A stretch of 64,000 nucleotides of DNA from Atherix ibis (GCA_958298945.1 OY282607.1:34629000-34692999), one strand, 5' to 3'. Shown: positions 24,930-37,261, counted from the first letter of the stretch. Notes: generated from the letters alone by a model not told the origin. Made by a program: numbers and translations.

Positions 24930-26080
24930 GGAATTGCTTTGATTAAAAGCGTTCAAATGCAGCTATAAAAAAATACAGCTTTGGTTGCACCAAATAACCT
25001 AATTTGGATGCTATTTTAATGAAATAATATAATTTTATTAATTTTTTTGTTGTTGAAATAGTAATCGATTTGAATTTTCTTCTAAAATTCATAAAAGATG
25101 GAGTAAAAGAAGTTGCAGAAAAGTAAATAGACTGGTACCACAAAGAGTGATTTGGCAATACTGCAGACTTCTTTTGGCAACACTCCCACGACAAGTAACT
25201 ACGTGAACCTAAAGAGCATGATAAGTGGAGTTGTATTTTTGTAGTGCATTACAAAAAATGCTACACCAAAATTTGGAACACAAGTGATTTGGTGTAAAAA
25301 AAAAATAAAAAACCTGATGCAGCATTTTTGAAGGTCCGAAAAACATTGGAAAATTAATCTCGATCAGGAAGGTCTTAAACATCAAAAATTCAGACCGTCG
25401 ATTAACATTGAAGCTAATGAGTAGTGAGTTAAATTTGAATTGATTGAAGATAGTGCCAAAAAATGCCACAATTGAACAGAAAGACAATCTGTGCCTTGAT
25501 TTCTTCAACAGCATTAAAAATAGCACAGATTTTTTCAGTTGTGTGATGACTGGTGATGAATCATGAACTTTTGAGTGTGATCCAGAAAAAAATGTCAAAG
25601 TGAAGAATGACACTTTGACAAACCTCTCCAACCGATGAAAGCTCGTATGAGCTTAAAGTAAAAATCAAGTCCATAATCATTCACACAAAAAATTGTGTCT
25701 CCATGATAAGCTGTCAAGAAAGTTTTTTTTTTATAAAAAAAGTGCTTGAAAGATTTACAAAAATTGGTTTATTGCGTCAAGTTGGATATTGTAGGCACTT
25801 AAGAGCTGCACCATAAAAACGCTCCCTGTCACACATCTATCTCCATGAACGAGTATTTATCTGAATAAGGGATTCTTGTAGTTACCCAGCCCCTCCTTTA
25901 TTAACCTGATATTAGTCCAAAACACTTAAGACTAATATCAGGAAATAGAGCGGCTGGGTTGTCATCATGGTACTGTCGATGCCATCCAAAGGAGTGGAAC
26001 GAGGAGCTGATTTAAAGCTGCCCAAGTATATATTTTGAAGAAGATAAATTGGTGAAAATTGTTACACAAAAAAAAGAATT
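24930..26080 (+). pseudogene. Decayed SETMAR-like mariner, longest copy (copy C)
   Basis: This copy starts 50-250 bp right of the mauritiana-type element. It contains the shared leader (GTGATTTGGCAATACTGCAG, about 25147), the GATTAACATTGAAGCTAATG segment at 25399, and then QKDNLCLDFFNSIKNSTDFF followed by SCVMTGDES, which holds the first catalytic Asp. CDPEKNVKV and VKIKSIIIHTKN follow, matching the 'YDPETKQQS...KSKIKSMIITFF' region of SETMAR-like mariners. The second-Asp motif reads HHKNAPCHTS (Asp to Lys) near 25820, and the YSPDLSP region is garbled as LLYXPDI. The C-terminal GTVDAIQ-like DNA is at 25974-26010. Stops and shifts are frequent and a catalytic Asp is missing, so it is dead. 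Exact ends are not seen. Confidence 0.7.
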
Positions 26081-27689
26081 TTGCGACTGTTCTGGCAAAT
26101 ATTGCATATATATTTATGCATAAAAATATTTCAATCCTCTTTTTATTTTCCCAACAAAGTTGAAATGACCAAAATTAAAATATTTTTCTATTATCTACAA
26201 ATAAGATAATGCGTTCACCGTTCACATGCGTTCGCCGTTCCTTAAACTTTTAGAATTTTATCCACCAATGTATGAGGTGGCAGGAGTTCATAAAGAAATC
26301 TCTATCTATACTGTGATAATAGTAATTATGAAATTATCCTTGTTAATGCTGTAAATAAATAAAAATAATTTATTAAACTCTCCAACTGTCAAAAAAAAAA
26401 GCATAAAGATAATTCCAATCAATAGTAGATTGATACAAAATCTATTTGATTATAATCGCTCCTGTTTTTTAGAATACAACCACTTATGTGAGAAAGTATT
26501 TTTGGGCAATTGTAATGTATATTATGTAAGAAAGGTGAGGCTCAAATCCAACTAGAGGGTTATTTTTAGATGAGGCTCAAATTCATAATTGATAGTAGTA
26601 GCACAACATTGGCATAAGCGGCTACTTCACGATAGAAAGTCAATACACCCGATAAAAATTATTAATAATAACTTCTCCAATATTTTCCTTAATTTTTTCT
26701 AATTTTACAAATTTATCTTTTATAAGCATTATCAAAATATGAGTGTTGAATATAACTAATAAATATAAATAACAAATAGGTGCTAAAGGATAAATTATAA
26801 AAAATTACATCATGTACGGCGAAAAAATATAGTTTAAAAAAATCTGCAAGTTATAGAACAATTTTAGTGTCAAAATATATTTTCATCTTTTATATATAAT
26901 ATATTACTATCGATAAAATATATAAATTCCATTTCCATGTTTTTATTGTACCATAAAAGTAACAATCAAAGCGAAATAGAAGTTTTGTCACATCGAAAGG
27001 TTGCTGAAAACGATTTCGAAATAAATTTGTCGCATTTCGTGCGTCATTTAATTTTTCTTGACATGAATGGGAAAATTTTCCTGACATATATTTTTCAGGC
27101 ATTTGACCCGATTAACCATTTTGATGTTGATTGATGGATGAAAAACTACTCAAATAAATTGAATCTTGAAGAATTGAAATAGTTTTCCTTCACTGCTCTT
27201 ATCAGGGATATAGCCCCAAGAAAATGAGTTTCTTTTTACTTTTGTTTAAAACTTTTTAAAGAGTTAGTCTTCAATAACAAATAATTTGATGAAAATTTCT
27301 TCCTTAAATTTGATTCGGTAACTAAATAAATTAGAAATATAAATTTCTCAAATTCAGGTGATATATACTGTTAGTGGCTTCGTGTTTGGAACCTCATAAC
27401 TCATATAAGTCAATTTATATTATATAAATTGATTTTAAAATGATTAAATTTACAAAATTGCATAAAAAAAATTTATTAAATTTGGAATGCTTACATTTGG
27501 TAAGCTGTAATCTTGAGCTCAAATCCAGCTAACGATATAGTCGTGGTGCTCTTTAGTTGTCGCCTGATTAGGGGTAGTATTCCCAACTTTACAATTAAGT
27601 ACAATTATAAGAAAATTATTTAGTTTTCTTCAATAAAAAATTGTTTTCAATTAGTTTAAATTTTGTAATCAATAAGTGGGCCCCTCCAA
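26081..27689. other. AT-rich stretch, nothing recognised
   Basis: Two overlapping short open frames on opposite strands (26890-27134) have no recognisable motif. No transposon ends or RNA genes seen. Confidence 0.5.
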
Positions 27690-28070
27690 AAATGTTTTAT
27701 TCCAATGAATATCTTGTAACTTTGATTAGGAATATTGCAACTATTCGTAAGTTAAACTTATAAATTTGTCAAGCTTAACATAAAGTTTAATGGCAAATGG
27801 TTGCTCCAAATTTCGTTGTTCTATTTTTCGTAACGGATTTAAAAATATTCAATTCTATAGTGTCGCGTAGTTTCCGGAGGAAGTTGAAAATAAGAGAGAC
27901 TAACATCTAGAAGAGACAAACGTAAAAAAAATATGTGGAGGGGATAATCACTCTTTTGATATCCACATTGATGTCAGATCACCCTCAGTATTTTCTCTTA
28001 TGCTCAACTTCCAGAAACCTCTGCATTGTTGCCAGACTTTTGTCAGTAATGCCACATCTCGTTTGTGTTT
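27690..28070 (-). pseudogene. Decayed SETMAR-like mariner, end fragment (copy D)
   Basis: On the minus strand the leader reads AAAGTCTGGCAACAATGCAG (about 28045-28020). The early segment shared with copies B and F is at 27860-27800 (seen on + as GCTCCAAATTTCGTTGTTC and TTTTTCGTAACGGAT). There is no catalytic domain. It is assigned to the family only by these shared pieces. Confidence 0.4.
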
Positions 28071-29720
28071 TCACTCATGCTCGACTACGAACTTTCCGCG
28101 GTTAATGGTTCAATTATACAAACGGGACTATTATGATGACACTTAGCTTCGGCTGCTGGCGTAATATTCCCTGGGACAGTAGTTATTGTTGATCTCAGTC
28201 CTGAGAGGTTCATTGATGCGGACTCCATGTGGATATTATGGATCAGCGTCTCCTAGACTGGAAAATTCAGTCCAACGCCATTTTGTCTCTGTAAGGGATA
28301 ATTAGAGGTCTTGTGGTAACTATCGTATACTCAACACTATAACTGGCCTTAACAAGTATCTAGTGAGACATATTCAAAAATTTTCCTTAATATACACTAT
28401 TTATTACCTGATAAAATAAAATTAAAAAATATCTATGTTGATCTTCTAATGGCTTAGCAATAATATAGATTCTCCGAAACAGGAAATATATTAATTACAT
28501 TTTCTTGAAATCATGCTGTCTAGTTAAAATAATACATAACATAATATTTTGAACACAAATTTATGCAAAAATTTGATATAAATTGTATTTGAAGCATTGG
28601 ACCCTATTTAAAAGACAAAAGTTAAATTTTCTCAACTACAGTTGTAAGTTAATTTCTTGCAGGACGGGACTTTGCCTAATTTCGAACTTTTAAACTTTTT
28701 GAGAAAAAAAACTTTTATACAAATTTATAAAAATACACAACATTATCGTATATTTTATTTTTATTCGTAAATTTATTTAAAACAATTTGTTAGATTTTTT
28801 TTCGAGTATTTCAAGTACAAAAAACAACTAAAAAACCATATCAGTGTTTTCTCTTCGCAAATATGTAGGAGTACATTTACAAATGATAAGCTATAAGGAC
28901 TTTCGGAAAAATATCATCCATAAATCATTGAAGTTTTTATTTATACGTGTTTATACGAGTACATATGTTAAAACAAATTATTATCCTTTTACATATATAA
29001 TTTATGTTTTCATTTGATTCATTTTTATTTAAGGTTTTTTTTTATTCATATTTTTTTTTTTAAAAACAAAACTTATTTGTTTTTATAATTTAAAAAAAAA
29101 AAACAATATTCCATTAGTGCTTGTATATTTTTTATTGGTTTAAAAAAAAGTCTAACCCAATTAAAAATGTTTTAAAAATCATATTTACCAATATAAGAAG
29201 ATAATTTTATATTTAATCTTAAATTTAATTCACATCTTAAATGACTTTAAAAATACCATATTATAAATAAATAAAATTACACAAAATATTTATATTAAAT
29301 TTACCTTAAAGACTAAAAACTGAATATGGTACATAAATAAATGTTGATGTGTAGTAAATTCTTGAATAAACTAAGTAGATTTTTTGTAAAAGACTAGCTT
29401 TTTTCTTGAAAAAGTTGAATATTCCTTGTTTAGGATTTAAGTTGTATTTTCCGATGTGAAAAGGACTTATGCCCATCTTAATTCAATTTTCTGCACGCTA
29501 ATGCCGACGCCGACAGTGGAAAATTAGATTGCATGTAATATGGCTAGGTAGACAGCGTAAAAATTCAATAGAATTCGCAAATTTTTTATGTGTGCCAGTA
29601 TGAATTAAATTTAATTTGGTTGCTTTTTATATACCATATTTTTTCTATATATAACAATAAAAGAAATAATTCTTTCTATGCACATATGTATTACCATAAT
29701 AGTATAGTCCCAGTTTTTGG
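28071..29720. other. No recognised gene
   Basis: 28080-28330 is GC-richer and unassigned. 28400-29440 is AT-rich filler. 29440-29600 has mixed composition. No supportable feature. Confidence 0.5.
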
Positions 29721-29722
29721 TA

Positions 29723-31012
29723 CGAGGGTCGTTCAATAAGTCCTTAGAAAATCCGAGAAATTGCGCTCGTAGTGTCGGTAAAGATTTTTTTTTGTAAGTA
29801 ACATTATCGACAGGAAAGCTTTTTTTTCAGCTCGATCCATAGCGTAGGTCAATTTCTATCGTCGATTAAAGTTTACGACATTTATTTGTGCATAACAATG
29901 GAAAAAAGCGAGTTTAGGGCTGTCATCAAACATCTGCATTTGAAAAGCTTAAGCCCGAAAGAAATCAAAGCCGAGTTGGATGCAGTTCATGGCACATCTG
30001 CACCTATGTTTGCGATGGTTTACAATTGGGTGAATGAATTTAAACGTGGCCGTTCATCCACAAAAGATGAACATCGTTCAGGACGCCCAGTTGAGGTGTC
30101 TACTCCTGAAATCATCGACAAAATCCACGATCTGATTTTGAACGATCGGCGAATTAAAGTGCGCGAATTAGTTGAGGCCACGGGCATATCACAAGGTACA
30201 GTCACTTCAATTTTGCATGAAAAATTGTCTGTGAAAAAAATTTCGGCAAGATGGGTGCCGCGTTTGCTCTCAGAGGAGAATAAGCGCAATCGTGTAGTGG
30301 AGTCTGAGGTTATGTTGGCACTCTTTCATCGCAATCCTGCCGAATTCCTTCGTCGATATGTCACTGTGGACGAAACCTGGATACACTACTACACTCCAGA
30401 AACGAAGAGACAGTCATCACAGTGGATTTTCAAGGGTAAACGGGCTCCGAAGAAAGCAAAAACTGTGCCATCGGCCGGCAAGGTGATGGCCACGGTCTTT
30501 TGGGATTCGCAGGGCATCATTTTTATCGACTACTTTGAAAAAGGAAAAACACTAACAGGAGCGTATTACGCATCGTTATTGCAACGGTTGAGCGAGGAAA
30601 TCAAAGAGAAACGCCCCCATCTGAAGAAGAAAAAAATCCTCTTGCATCAGGACAATGCGCGTGTGCACACCTGCGCTGTTTCCATGGCCAAAATTGTGGA
30701 ATTGAGAATGGAATTGTTGCAGCATTCCGCTTATTCACCAGATTTGGCCCCGAGTGATTATTTTCTTTTCCCCAATCTGGAGAAATGGCTTGGCGGACGA
30801 CGGTTCACTTCCAACGAGGACGTCATTGCTCAAACGGATAAGTATTTTGCAGAACTTCCGAAATCCTATTTGTTGGACGGGATAAAAATTTTGGAAAAAC
30901 GGTTGGAAAAGTGTATAGAGCTAAAAGGAGATTATGTTGAAAAATAAAAATTATTTTTTTTTAAAAACAGTTTTTGTTCATCTTTTTCTAAGGACTTATT
31001 GAACGACCCTCG
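29723..31012 (+). mobile_element. Complete irritans-type mariner with matching ends
   Basis: The element is 1290 bp and bounded by TA on both sides (29721-29722 and 31013-31014). The terminal inverted repeats are identical over 29 bp (29723-29751 and 30984-31012), beginning CGAGGGTCGTTCAATAAGTC. It carries one uninterrupted transposase gene. Identical ends, an intact target duplication and an open gene together mark a young insertion. Two related damaged copies lie 4.5-8 kb away. Confidence 0.96.
29898..30947 (+). CDS. Irritans-type mariner transposase, uninterrupted
   Basis: Cut-and-paste transposase acting in the nucleus on its own terminal repeats. The ATG at 29898 is chosen because it gives MEKSEFRAVIKHLHLKSLSP, matching the start of irritans-type (Himar1-like) transposases; the frame is open upstream only through a TTG at 29886. 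The product is 349 residues, the family's normal length. Residues 1-110 form the two helix-turn-helix DNA-binding motifs, with the GRP linker at about 62-64. The mariner signature WVPRLL is at 119-124. The catalytic triad is Asp158 (VTVDETW), Asp252 (HQDNARVHT) and Asp287 (SPDLAPSDYFLF), with 34 residues between the last two. The conserved HPPYSPDLAP is HSAYSPDLAP here, a change of unknown effect. The stop is followed by an A-rich 3' leader and the right terminal repeat. Activity is plausible but not shown. Confidence 0.96.
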   Translation: MEKSEFRAVIKHLHLKSLSPKEIKAELDAVHGTSAPMFAMVYNWVNEFKRGRSSTKDEHRSGRPVEVSTPEIIDKIHDLILNDRRIKVRELVEATGISQGTVTSILHEKLSVKKISARWVPRLLSEENKRNRVVESEVMLALFHRNPAEFLRRYVTVDETWIHYYTPETKRQSSQWIFKGKRAPKKAKTVPSAGKVMATVFWDSQGIIFIDYFEKGKTLTGAYYASLLQRLSEEIKEKRPHLKKKKILLHQDNARVHTCAVSMAKIVELRMELLQHSAYSPDLAPSDYFLFPNLEKWLGGRRFTSNEDVIAQTDKYFAELPKSYLLDGIKILEKRLEKCIELKGDYVEK

Positions 31013-32533
31013 TAGAATAATTGGATGCGTCCGAAAATTTCTCTGTTTAGTTCTTGATAAAATTCATTAAATTTCAATCACTTTTGAAAGTATTTCCTGG
31101 AATATTCGACTATTCCAGAATTTCAAAGCAATTTCTATAGAAATATTATGATTTTTGCCTGTTTGTAGTATATTTGATGTATTATTTCTAGTGAACGCAC
31201 ATTTGTGATAATTTGTTGAGAAATTTCATTGCATCAATAAAAATGTCATGGAATAATATGTCTAAGAATTCTCCGTTCTAATTTTTTTTTATTCGTAGAA
31301 AAATGCCTATTATTTGATAAAGTCTCATGTTATGAGTATGTTATTTAATTTTCATGAAATATTATTTCAGTTGATTATTCTGTCTAGCTCATTAGTTAGA
31401 AGCGGTCTATAGCTTGAGACAAAATATTATAAAGAGACTATCTCGAGTGTTGGCTGTTATGAAAACATATTTCCATTAGATATAATATTTTCGTCGTTTG
31501 GAAGTGTTTGTGGCAATTGAGTAATGTACAAAAATGTTCAGTAGCTGGATATGAGTACAAGCACCCGCATTAAGGATACAAATACCATCTGTCTTCATAT
31601 TTTATTCAGTTTGTAATGCGGCGCGTGCCAAAGGTGTCATCACAAAATTGTACAAACTATGTTTAGTGAAAGTGTACGTACATCTACTATTTCGAATATG
31701 GATAGACCGTTTAGAGTTATATGAGTGGGGGTGTATTCATGATAGGGGAAGAGTGCTATACTAGTGCGAGTAATCTCATATGCGCAACGACCATAACGGA
31801 TGCGTCTAGACTAAACGTAAAGGCACACATTTTGTCTGCATTGGCCGTTTGGTCTTGGGTATCCGTTGTGTGCCCTAATTTGTTTCCCAATTCAATTCTG
31901 ATCCCAAAGAACTACAGTTCCATATGCTCTTCGAATATTCTGCCTACTTACCAAAAGTAGAAACACTTTTCGTTCATCCCCTAACGGCTATTATTGCACT
32001 TCAGCTGCTATGCAGCAGTTCGTCCATTGATCAGTAAATGTTGTGCATTATCCTTACTTTTGGTGATATTTCCAGGATTGAATGTAACGGTTTTTCTGTA
32101 TACCATCAGGCATCAACCTCTCTTCAGTACATTCAACATTAATAGGAGAGCACCTAAAACGTAGTTCTATATTATGATTCATCGTACAAGGGTAGGCGAG
32201 GTAAACCGTGGCACAATACTGTAGTAGCTGATGAAGGCAGATGTGCGCTATACCAACCCCTGATCAAAATTCGATTTCGGTTTACGATCTCTTTGATTTT
32301 TTTTTTTTTTTTGGTTTACCTTCCAAATAGCATTTACTCTTTCTCTCAACTTATTTTGAAGTCGACTTTTCCTATTTTATCACCTTTCCTCATTTTTTTG
32401 GTTTTTGTAAAAACGGTTTATGTAATCTCGGAACATTGGTAGTAGGTACTGATTTTTAAAAGAGGGTTGTCCCTATTGCAATTAACTATTGAACACCTTG
32501 ACACGACGTTTTGATTTTTAGGGTGAATGTTTC

Positions 32534-32566
<33 letters not shown>

Positions 32567-34470
32567 GAACCTCTTATTAAATGGATTTAATTGTATATAT
32601 ACACTTTTATATACGTGCACGTTAATACGCACAAATATATATGGCAGTTTGTGAAGTCTTTTTATATCGAAAAAGGATAATAGCAGCTGTTAACGATCAC
32701 TGATAGGAAAATTTTTCAAATTTGTAGAAAACGGTTAATTTTTGAATAAGAGTACAATATCCTTTCAGAAAGATTCATTCACTTATTATTATTATAGTTT
32801 TATTGAAAATTATCAAATATATATTTTATTTCTAAGATTCCATAAAAGTTTTATTTTAGACACAACACTTGCAAATCAGTCGATTTATATATATATTTTT
32901 TTTTAAACTACTATTAAATATTTTTACTTACAATATTTACAAAAAACCAGCGCTGAAAACAAAATTTACCCGAAGTATTGTTATTTCTGATAATAATTTT
33001 ATTTGACTAACAAAAAATATTTTAATTACAATTTTAAACGTTTTTTTCGTATTATTATAGGTTTGAATAATATAGAAAATTCAATTTTATTAACTGCGAA
33101 AAAAACCTATCAGCTACACTTTACATAATCTTTCACCTTAAGTACTTTATTCAAAATACTACAGGGCATAAAACTTAAAAAGTTTCCTTTTTCATAAGAA
33201 CAAATGCATACATAATAATAGCTTTCAAAATTTTATTACAAACTATAAGAAGTCTCTAAGTTTCAAACTGTTTTAAATGTTAAGTTATATTCGCATAACA
33301 TCTGTACATACACATTTTCCAATTTTATACATTTTAAAACTGCCAAAAGGCGATTTATATATTTAAATACTTTTGGGAAATGTTTGTTCATTTTTTTTTA
33401 TTCAATTAAACTTAAATCAGAATTACGATGATTGTATTTTAAAAAGTTTTTTTTTTTTGAAATTAATAAAAATATATAATTCAATAAATTATATCTATAA
33501 AATTAAGATCTGAATTTTAATTGAAAGGATTTTTTCCAAATACTAAATATTTTTTATGAACAATGAAAATTATTTTTTATACATAAATTATTTTCTGATC
33601 AAAACATATATTGTTAATAATACAAATTTTAAACATATTAACTGTTATAAATGCAGTTAATATGGTGTGTTGTTGTTGTTCTGTTTAGAAAAAGGTGCAG
33701 AATAGAAAATGTCCATATAGCTAGGGGATTAGGGAGTTGACTTTGTTAGACTTAAAGTTCTTCGTTCAGTCCCTTCAAGCAAAAATGTTCAGTTTTTATA
33801 AACGGTTTTTTTCCATCCTTTCGTATAATCGAAAACGGCATTTTATAAGGATACATCCTTTCCACAGATCTCTTCAATACATGCAATAATATCAAATCCT
33901 TATCACTTTCCATATATAAATATTTCGGCACTACTGGCTGAAACAAACCTCCTTGATACTTAAAGTAACACTATTGCGAAAGTGAAGGCTTGGAGCTAGT
34001 AAAATTAATGGCACAGTCATCCTTACCATAAGTCCATCATATCTCCACATCTGTCCTGAGTACTACCATAACTTGTTGAAGATGATGGGATTTACAGAGC
34101 AACAACGATATTGACTAAATTAGTGCTATCTAAAGGATTATTTAGGTCAGTAGTAAGTGTCAATTAAAGTAGTTAATACTCTCTTAGACAGAGCAGATCT
34201 CTATTTCCTTAATAATTGAATCAAAATTGGAATAAGAGGGCCAAAGAGGGTCAAGGTATCGGCGAACTGTTGTATCGTACTAGCCAGTGAAGCACTTCGG
34301 ACTTCCACGGTGTACTTAATCCTAATTAAAACTGGTTGAAAGCCTATCTTCCTTCACCTTTACAAAACCCGAGTAAGGTTAATTTATAATAAGCTCCTTA
34401 ACTTAGTTAAAAATATTTTTACCACCCACAATTAAAAAAAAAATCATTACCTTAATCTTAAAAAATCTCA
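31013..34470. other. Mostly AT-rich, no recognised gene
   Basis: 31560-32230 is a GC-richer patch, including a 79-codon frame at 31721-31960 (+), that I cannot assign. 33752-33946 on minus is a 64-codon frame with coding-like composition (VVPKYLYMESDKDL) that I do not recognise. 33960-34400 is of mixed composition and may belong to the LINE remnant that follows. Confidence 0.45.
32537..32565. repeat. ATT microsatellite
   Basis: About ten uninterrupted ATT/TTA repeats in a row. Simple sequence, likely length-variable. Confidence 0.95.
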
Positions 34471-34480
34471 ATATTAGAGA

Positions 34481-34960
34481 TTGATCCTCTCATTTTTGTT
34501 CGCTACTTCCGAACTTATCTTTCGCATTCAGATTGTTTGGGAGCGGCTAGTACCGACGCTTCTATCTATAGAACAGTTGGACAAGCTCGAAGAAGATATA
34601 TTTTTGTTTATGAATACAACTTTCTGTGCTGTTATCGAGGTCAATGAAACCCATATTTATATTATAGGGTCTTTGCGTACATAGTGAGTACCTACTTTGG
34701 GCAACTCTAGAACGGTTTTTTCAATCGACGATATATTATCATATTTACTGACAGCCCATTGAATGATCCTGTACTCAACGAGATTCGACATAATCTACTC
34801 AATAATAAAAGTGTCGAGTAGCGTTGGGCGCCGGCGGTATTATGGTAAATAAACATGCTGATCAGTTAGATGGAGAAACTCCGGCGTCCGGAGCTAAAAG
34901 TTATCCAAGTATGATTCGCCTACTAACAGAATGACAAACAATATGTTCAGCCATATACAT
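34481..34960 (+). pseudogene. LINE RNase H domain remnant
   Basis: The plus strand gives ETHIYIIGSLRT (compare the YTDGS start of LINE RNase H, with the catalytic Asp replaced), then after a deletion IFTDSPLNDPVLNEIRHNLL. In another frame, GAGGIMVNKHADQLDGETPA corresponds to the conserved WVPGHxGIxGNExAD stretch. Stops and shifts break it. The NDPVLNEIRHNLLNN segment is shared with the minus-strand remnant at 46.5 kb, so both derive from one LINE family carrying an RNase H domain (I/R1/LOA-like or RNase H-bearing Jockey-like; not resolved). Upstream, the frame 34481-34684 (WERLVPTLLSIEQLDKLEED) may be the linker between reverse transcriptase and RNase H. Confidence 0.6.
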
Positions 34961-35354
34961 AGGTAGAAATTGTTCAAAATCGAAAAGTGCTTATAATCCG
35001 GGAAGAACGCACTACTCTCATCCATACTTTTCTTTTTGGAAACCATACACGTTTTATCTACCAATCCTGAAGCGTTCTATGAAGTATTCCATATTTTTCA
35101 AGCGGATGTCAGCAAACCCGAAATTTGCGAGTAGAATTGATTCCATTATGAAGCTTCTCAATAATTTCATTTCCGAATTGCGTTTTTAACCTTATTATTG
35201 ATCTAACCTAAAAAAAATAGGCCAGCTTTACTTAGGAAACTGGTAGCTTCCACCCAAAGAGACTTGAAATCACAAATTGTATTTTATGTACAGCGATTTT
35301 ATTTACATTTAAACATTCAAGTTTTCTTAGAACTGATTTGTTTGTAAATATATT

Positions 35355-35469
35355 TAATAAAAATTTGAACAAGGAATTGTGGACAAATATTGACTTCATG
35401 TAGCCTGAACAAGAGCATGAATCTTGTATATGAAAGAGAAAATTTCTTTAAAACTTTTATTTTTTTATA
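35355..35469. repeat. Partial copy of the 37.6-kb foldback element's centre
   Basis: From AAAAATTTGAACAAGGAATT through GTGGACAAATATTGACTTCA and GAACAAGAGCATGAATCTTG to AAAATTTCTT this DNA is nearly identical to 37668-37762, the central part of the foldback element. About 28 bp present in the other copy (between AAAATTTCTT and AAAACTTTTA) are missing here. It ends right at the irritans-type mariner copy (35470). It is a truncated second copy of the foldback element. Confidence 0.85.
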
Positions 35470-36571
35470 CGAGGGTCGTTCAATAAGTCCTTAGAAAATC
35501 CGAGAAATTGCACACGTAGTGTCGGTAAAGATTTTTTTTTGTAAGTACCATTATCAACAGGAAAGCTGTCAAAATTTCCATAGCGTAAGTCAATTTCTAT
35601 CGTCGATTAAAGTTAACAACATTTATTTGTGCATAACAAGCGAGTTTAGGGCTGTCATCAAACATCTCCATTTGAAAGGCTTAAGCCCGAAAGAAATCAA
35701 AGCCGAGTTGGATGCAGTTCATGGCACATCTGCACCTGTGTTTGCGACGGTTTACAATTGGGTGAATGAATTTAAACGTGGCCGTTCATCCACAAAAGAT
35801 GAACATCGTTCAGGACGCCCAGTTGAGGTGTCTACTCCTGAAATGCTCTCAGAGGAGAATAAGCGCAATCGTGCAGTGGACTCTGAGGCTATGTTGGCAC
35901 TCTTTCATCGCAATCCCGCCGAATTCCTTCGTCGATCACTGTGGACGAAACCTGGATACACTACTACACTCCAGAAACGAAGAGACAGTCATCACAGTCG
36001 AACAGGCTCCGAAGAAGGCAAAAACTGAGCCATCGGCCGGCAAGGTGATGGCAACGGTCTTTTGGGATTCGCAGGGTATCCTTTTTATCGACTACTTGGC
36101 AAAATGAAAAACAATAACAGGAGCGTATTACGCGTCGTTATTGCAACAGTTGAGCGAGGAAATCAAAGAGAAACGCCCCCATCTGAAGAAGAAAAAAATC
36201 CTCTTGCATCAGGACAATGCGCGTGTGCACACCTGCGCTGTTTCCATGGCCAAAATTGTGGAATTGAGAATGGAATTGTTGCAGCATCCCGCTTATTCAC
36301 CAGATTTGGCCCCGAGTGACTATTTTCTTTTCCCCAATCTGAAGAAATGGCGTGGCGGACGACGGTTCACTTCCAACGAGGACGACATTGCTCAAACGGA
36401 TGAGTATTTTGCAGAACTTCCGAAATCTTATTTTTTGGACGGGATAAAAATTTTGGAAAAACGGTTGGAAAAGTGTATAGAGCTTAAAGGAGATTATATT
36501 AAAAAATAAAATTTTTTTTTTAAAAACAGTTTTTTTCCATTTTTTTCTAAGGACTTATTGAACGACCCTCG
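35470..36571 (+). mobile_element. Irritans-type mariner, internally deleted copy
   Basis: Same family as 29723-31012. It has TA at 35468-35469 and 36572-36573, and both terminal repeats match those of the complete copy. At 1102 bp it is about 190 bp shorter. It keeps both ends, so it could be moved by the intact transposase but does not encode one. Confidence 0.95.
35640..36509 (+). pseudogene. Irritans-type mariner transposase, broken
   Basis: Compared with the intact gene at 29898-30947: the start codon and about three following codons are deleted, so GCATAAC joins directly to AAGCGAG. About 52 codons from STPE to LLSEEN, holding the second DNA-binding motif and WVPRL, are missing. A 4-bp deletion just before the first catalytic Asp shifts the frame (LRRSLWTKPG in place of LRRYVTVDETW). 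A 13-bp deletion follows near 36000, and another small one near 36105 introduces a stop. From 36141 the C-terminal domain is open again, with HQDNARVHT and YSPDLAPSDYFLF, and it ends IELKGDYIKK. Here the motif reads HPAYSPDLAP. Non-functional. Confidence 0.95.
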
Positions 36572-36573
36572 TA

Positions 36574-37160
36574 GTATTAATTAACGTGAAAGATTGTGGG
36601 GAGTAAACATCCATCGAAGTTTCTTTTGTTAACGTGTGCTTATGTTAAGCCTTAGTATTATAGTAAATCCCGCAACAAGTGACGCGTAAGTCTTGGATGG
36701 ATGTTTCTAGGAAAAGAAGTGGAGGATAGTTTTTGGATAAGAGCATTAGTATGATTGGAGACACGGGAATGAAACTTTTTATAACGAGGGGGACTTTTTA
36801 TAACATCATGAACAAAAGGGACTTTGAGATCATGGTGGATAACACTATTGCGAACGTAAATGGGAGCCTGGACAACTGTACGGAGTATATGTTATTTGAT
36901 TGAAGGGATTGGATTTTACGAGAATTGGAAGGCTTATAAAAGTATTTTGCTGTCTATAGCAAGCTTATCATTTTTTTAGTTCTTCTATTTTATGTTTTGT
37001 GGGTGGGTTCCATGTCAAGCATTTGTTTAGGTTCGGTCCTCGGTACCGAACTTCAGTACGTTGTAATATGGTAATGCCATTAAGTTAATTTACGTTCATT
37101 CATTTTTATTTTCTCTTAGGGTTGGAGGATTTCGGATGCATATTGCGGATTTTTACTAGA
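36574..37160 (-). pseudogene. Jockey-like LINE, C-terminal fragment
   Basis: This DNA is a diverged second copy of 60165-60790. Shared blocks include AATTAACGTG, GTATGATTGGAGACACG, TTTTTATAACGAG, TTTTGCTGTCTATAG, GGGTTCCATGTCAAGC and CCGAACTTCAGT. In the longer copy the minus strand reads the C-terminal end of a Jockey-like reverse transcriptase, LGLILDKRLTW through RRLKRHLS; this copy matches it with more damage. It sits between two pieces of the irritans-type mariner. Confidence 0.75.
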
Positions 37161-37261
37161 TGTATGGCAGGTCCGCCCCCGGAGCGGAATGTTAATGGCG
37201 AAAAATTTTAACTAGTAAAAAAACATAATAGGTTAGTTGTGTGATGTGATTTTGCAGATGC

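Noticed and set aside
33752..33946. 64-codon minus-strand frame with coding-like composition
   Set aside because: I do not recognise it, it is short and has no context; it is mentioned in the surrounding stretch but not called as a gene.
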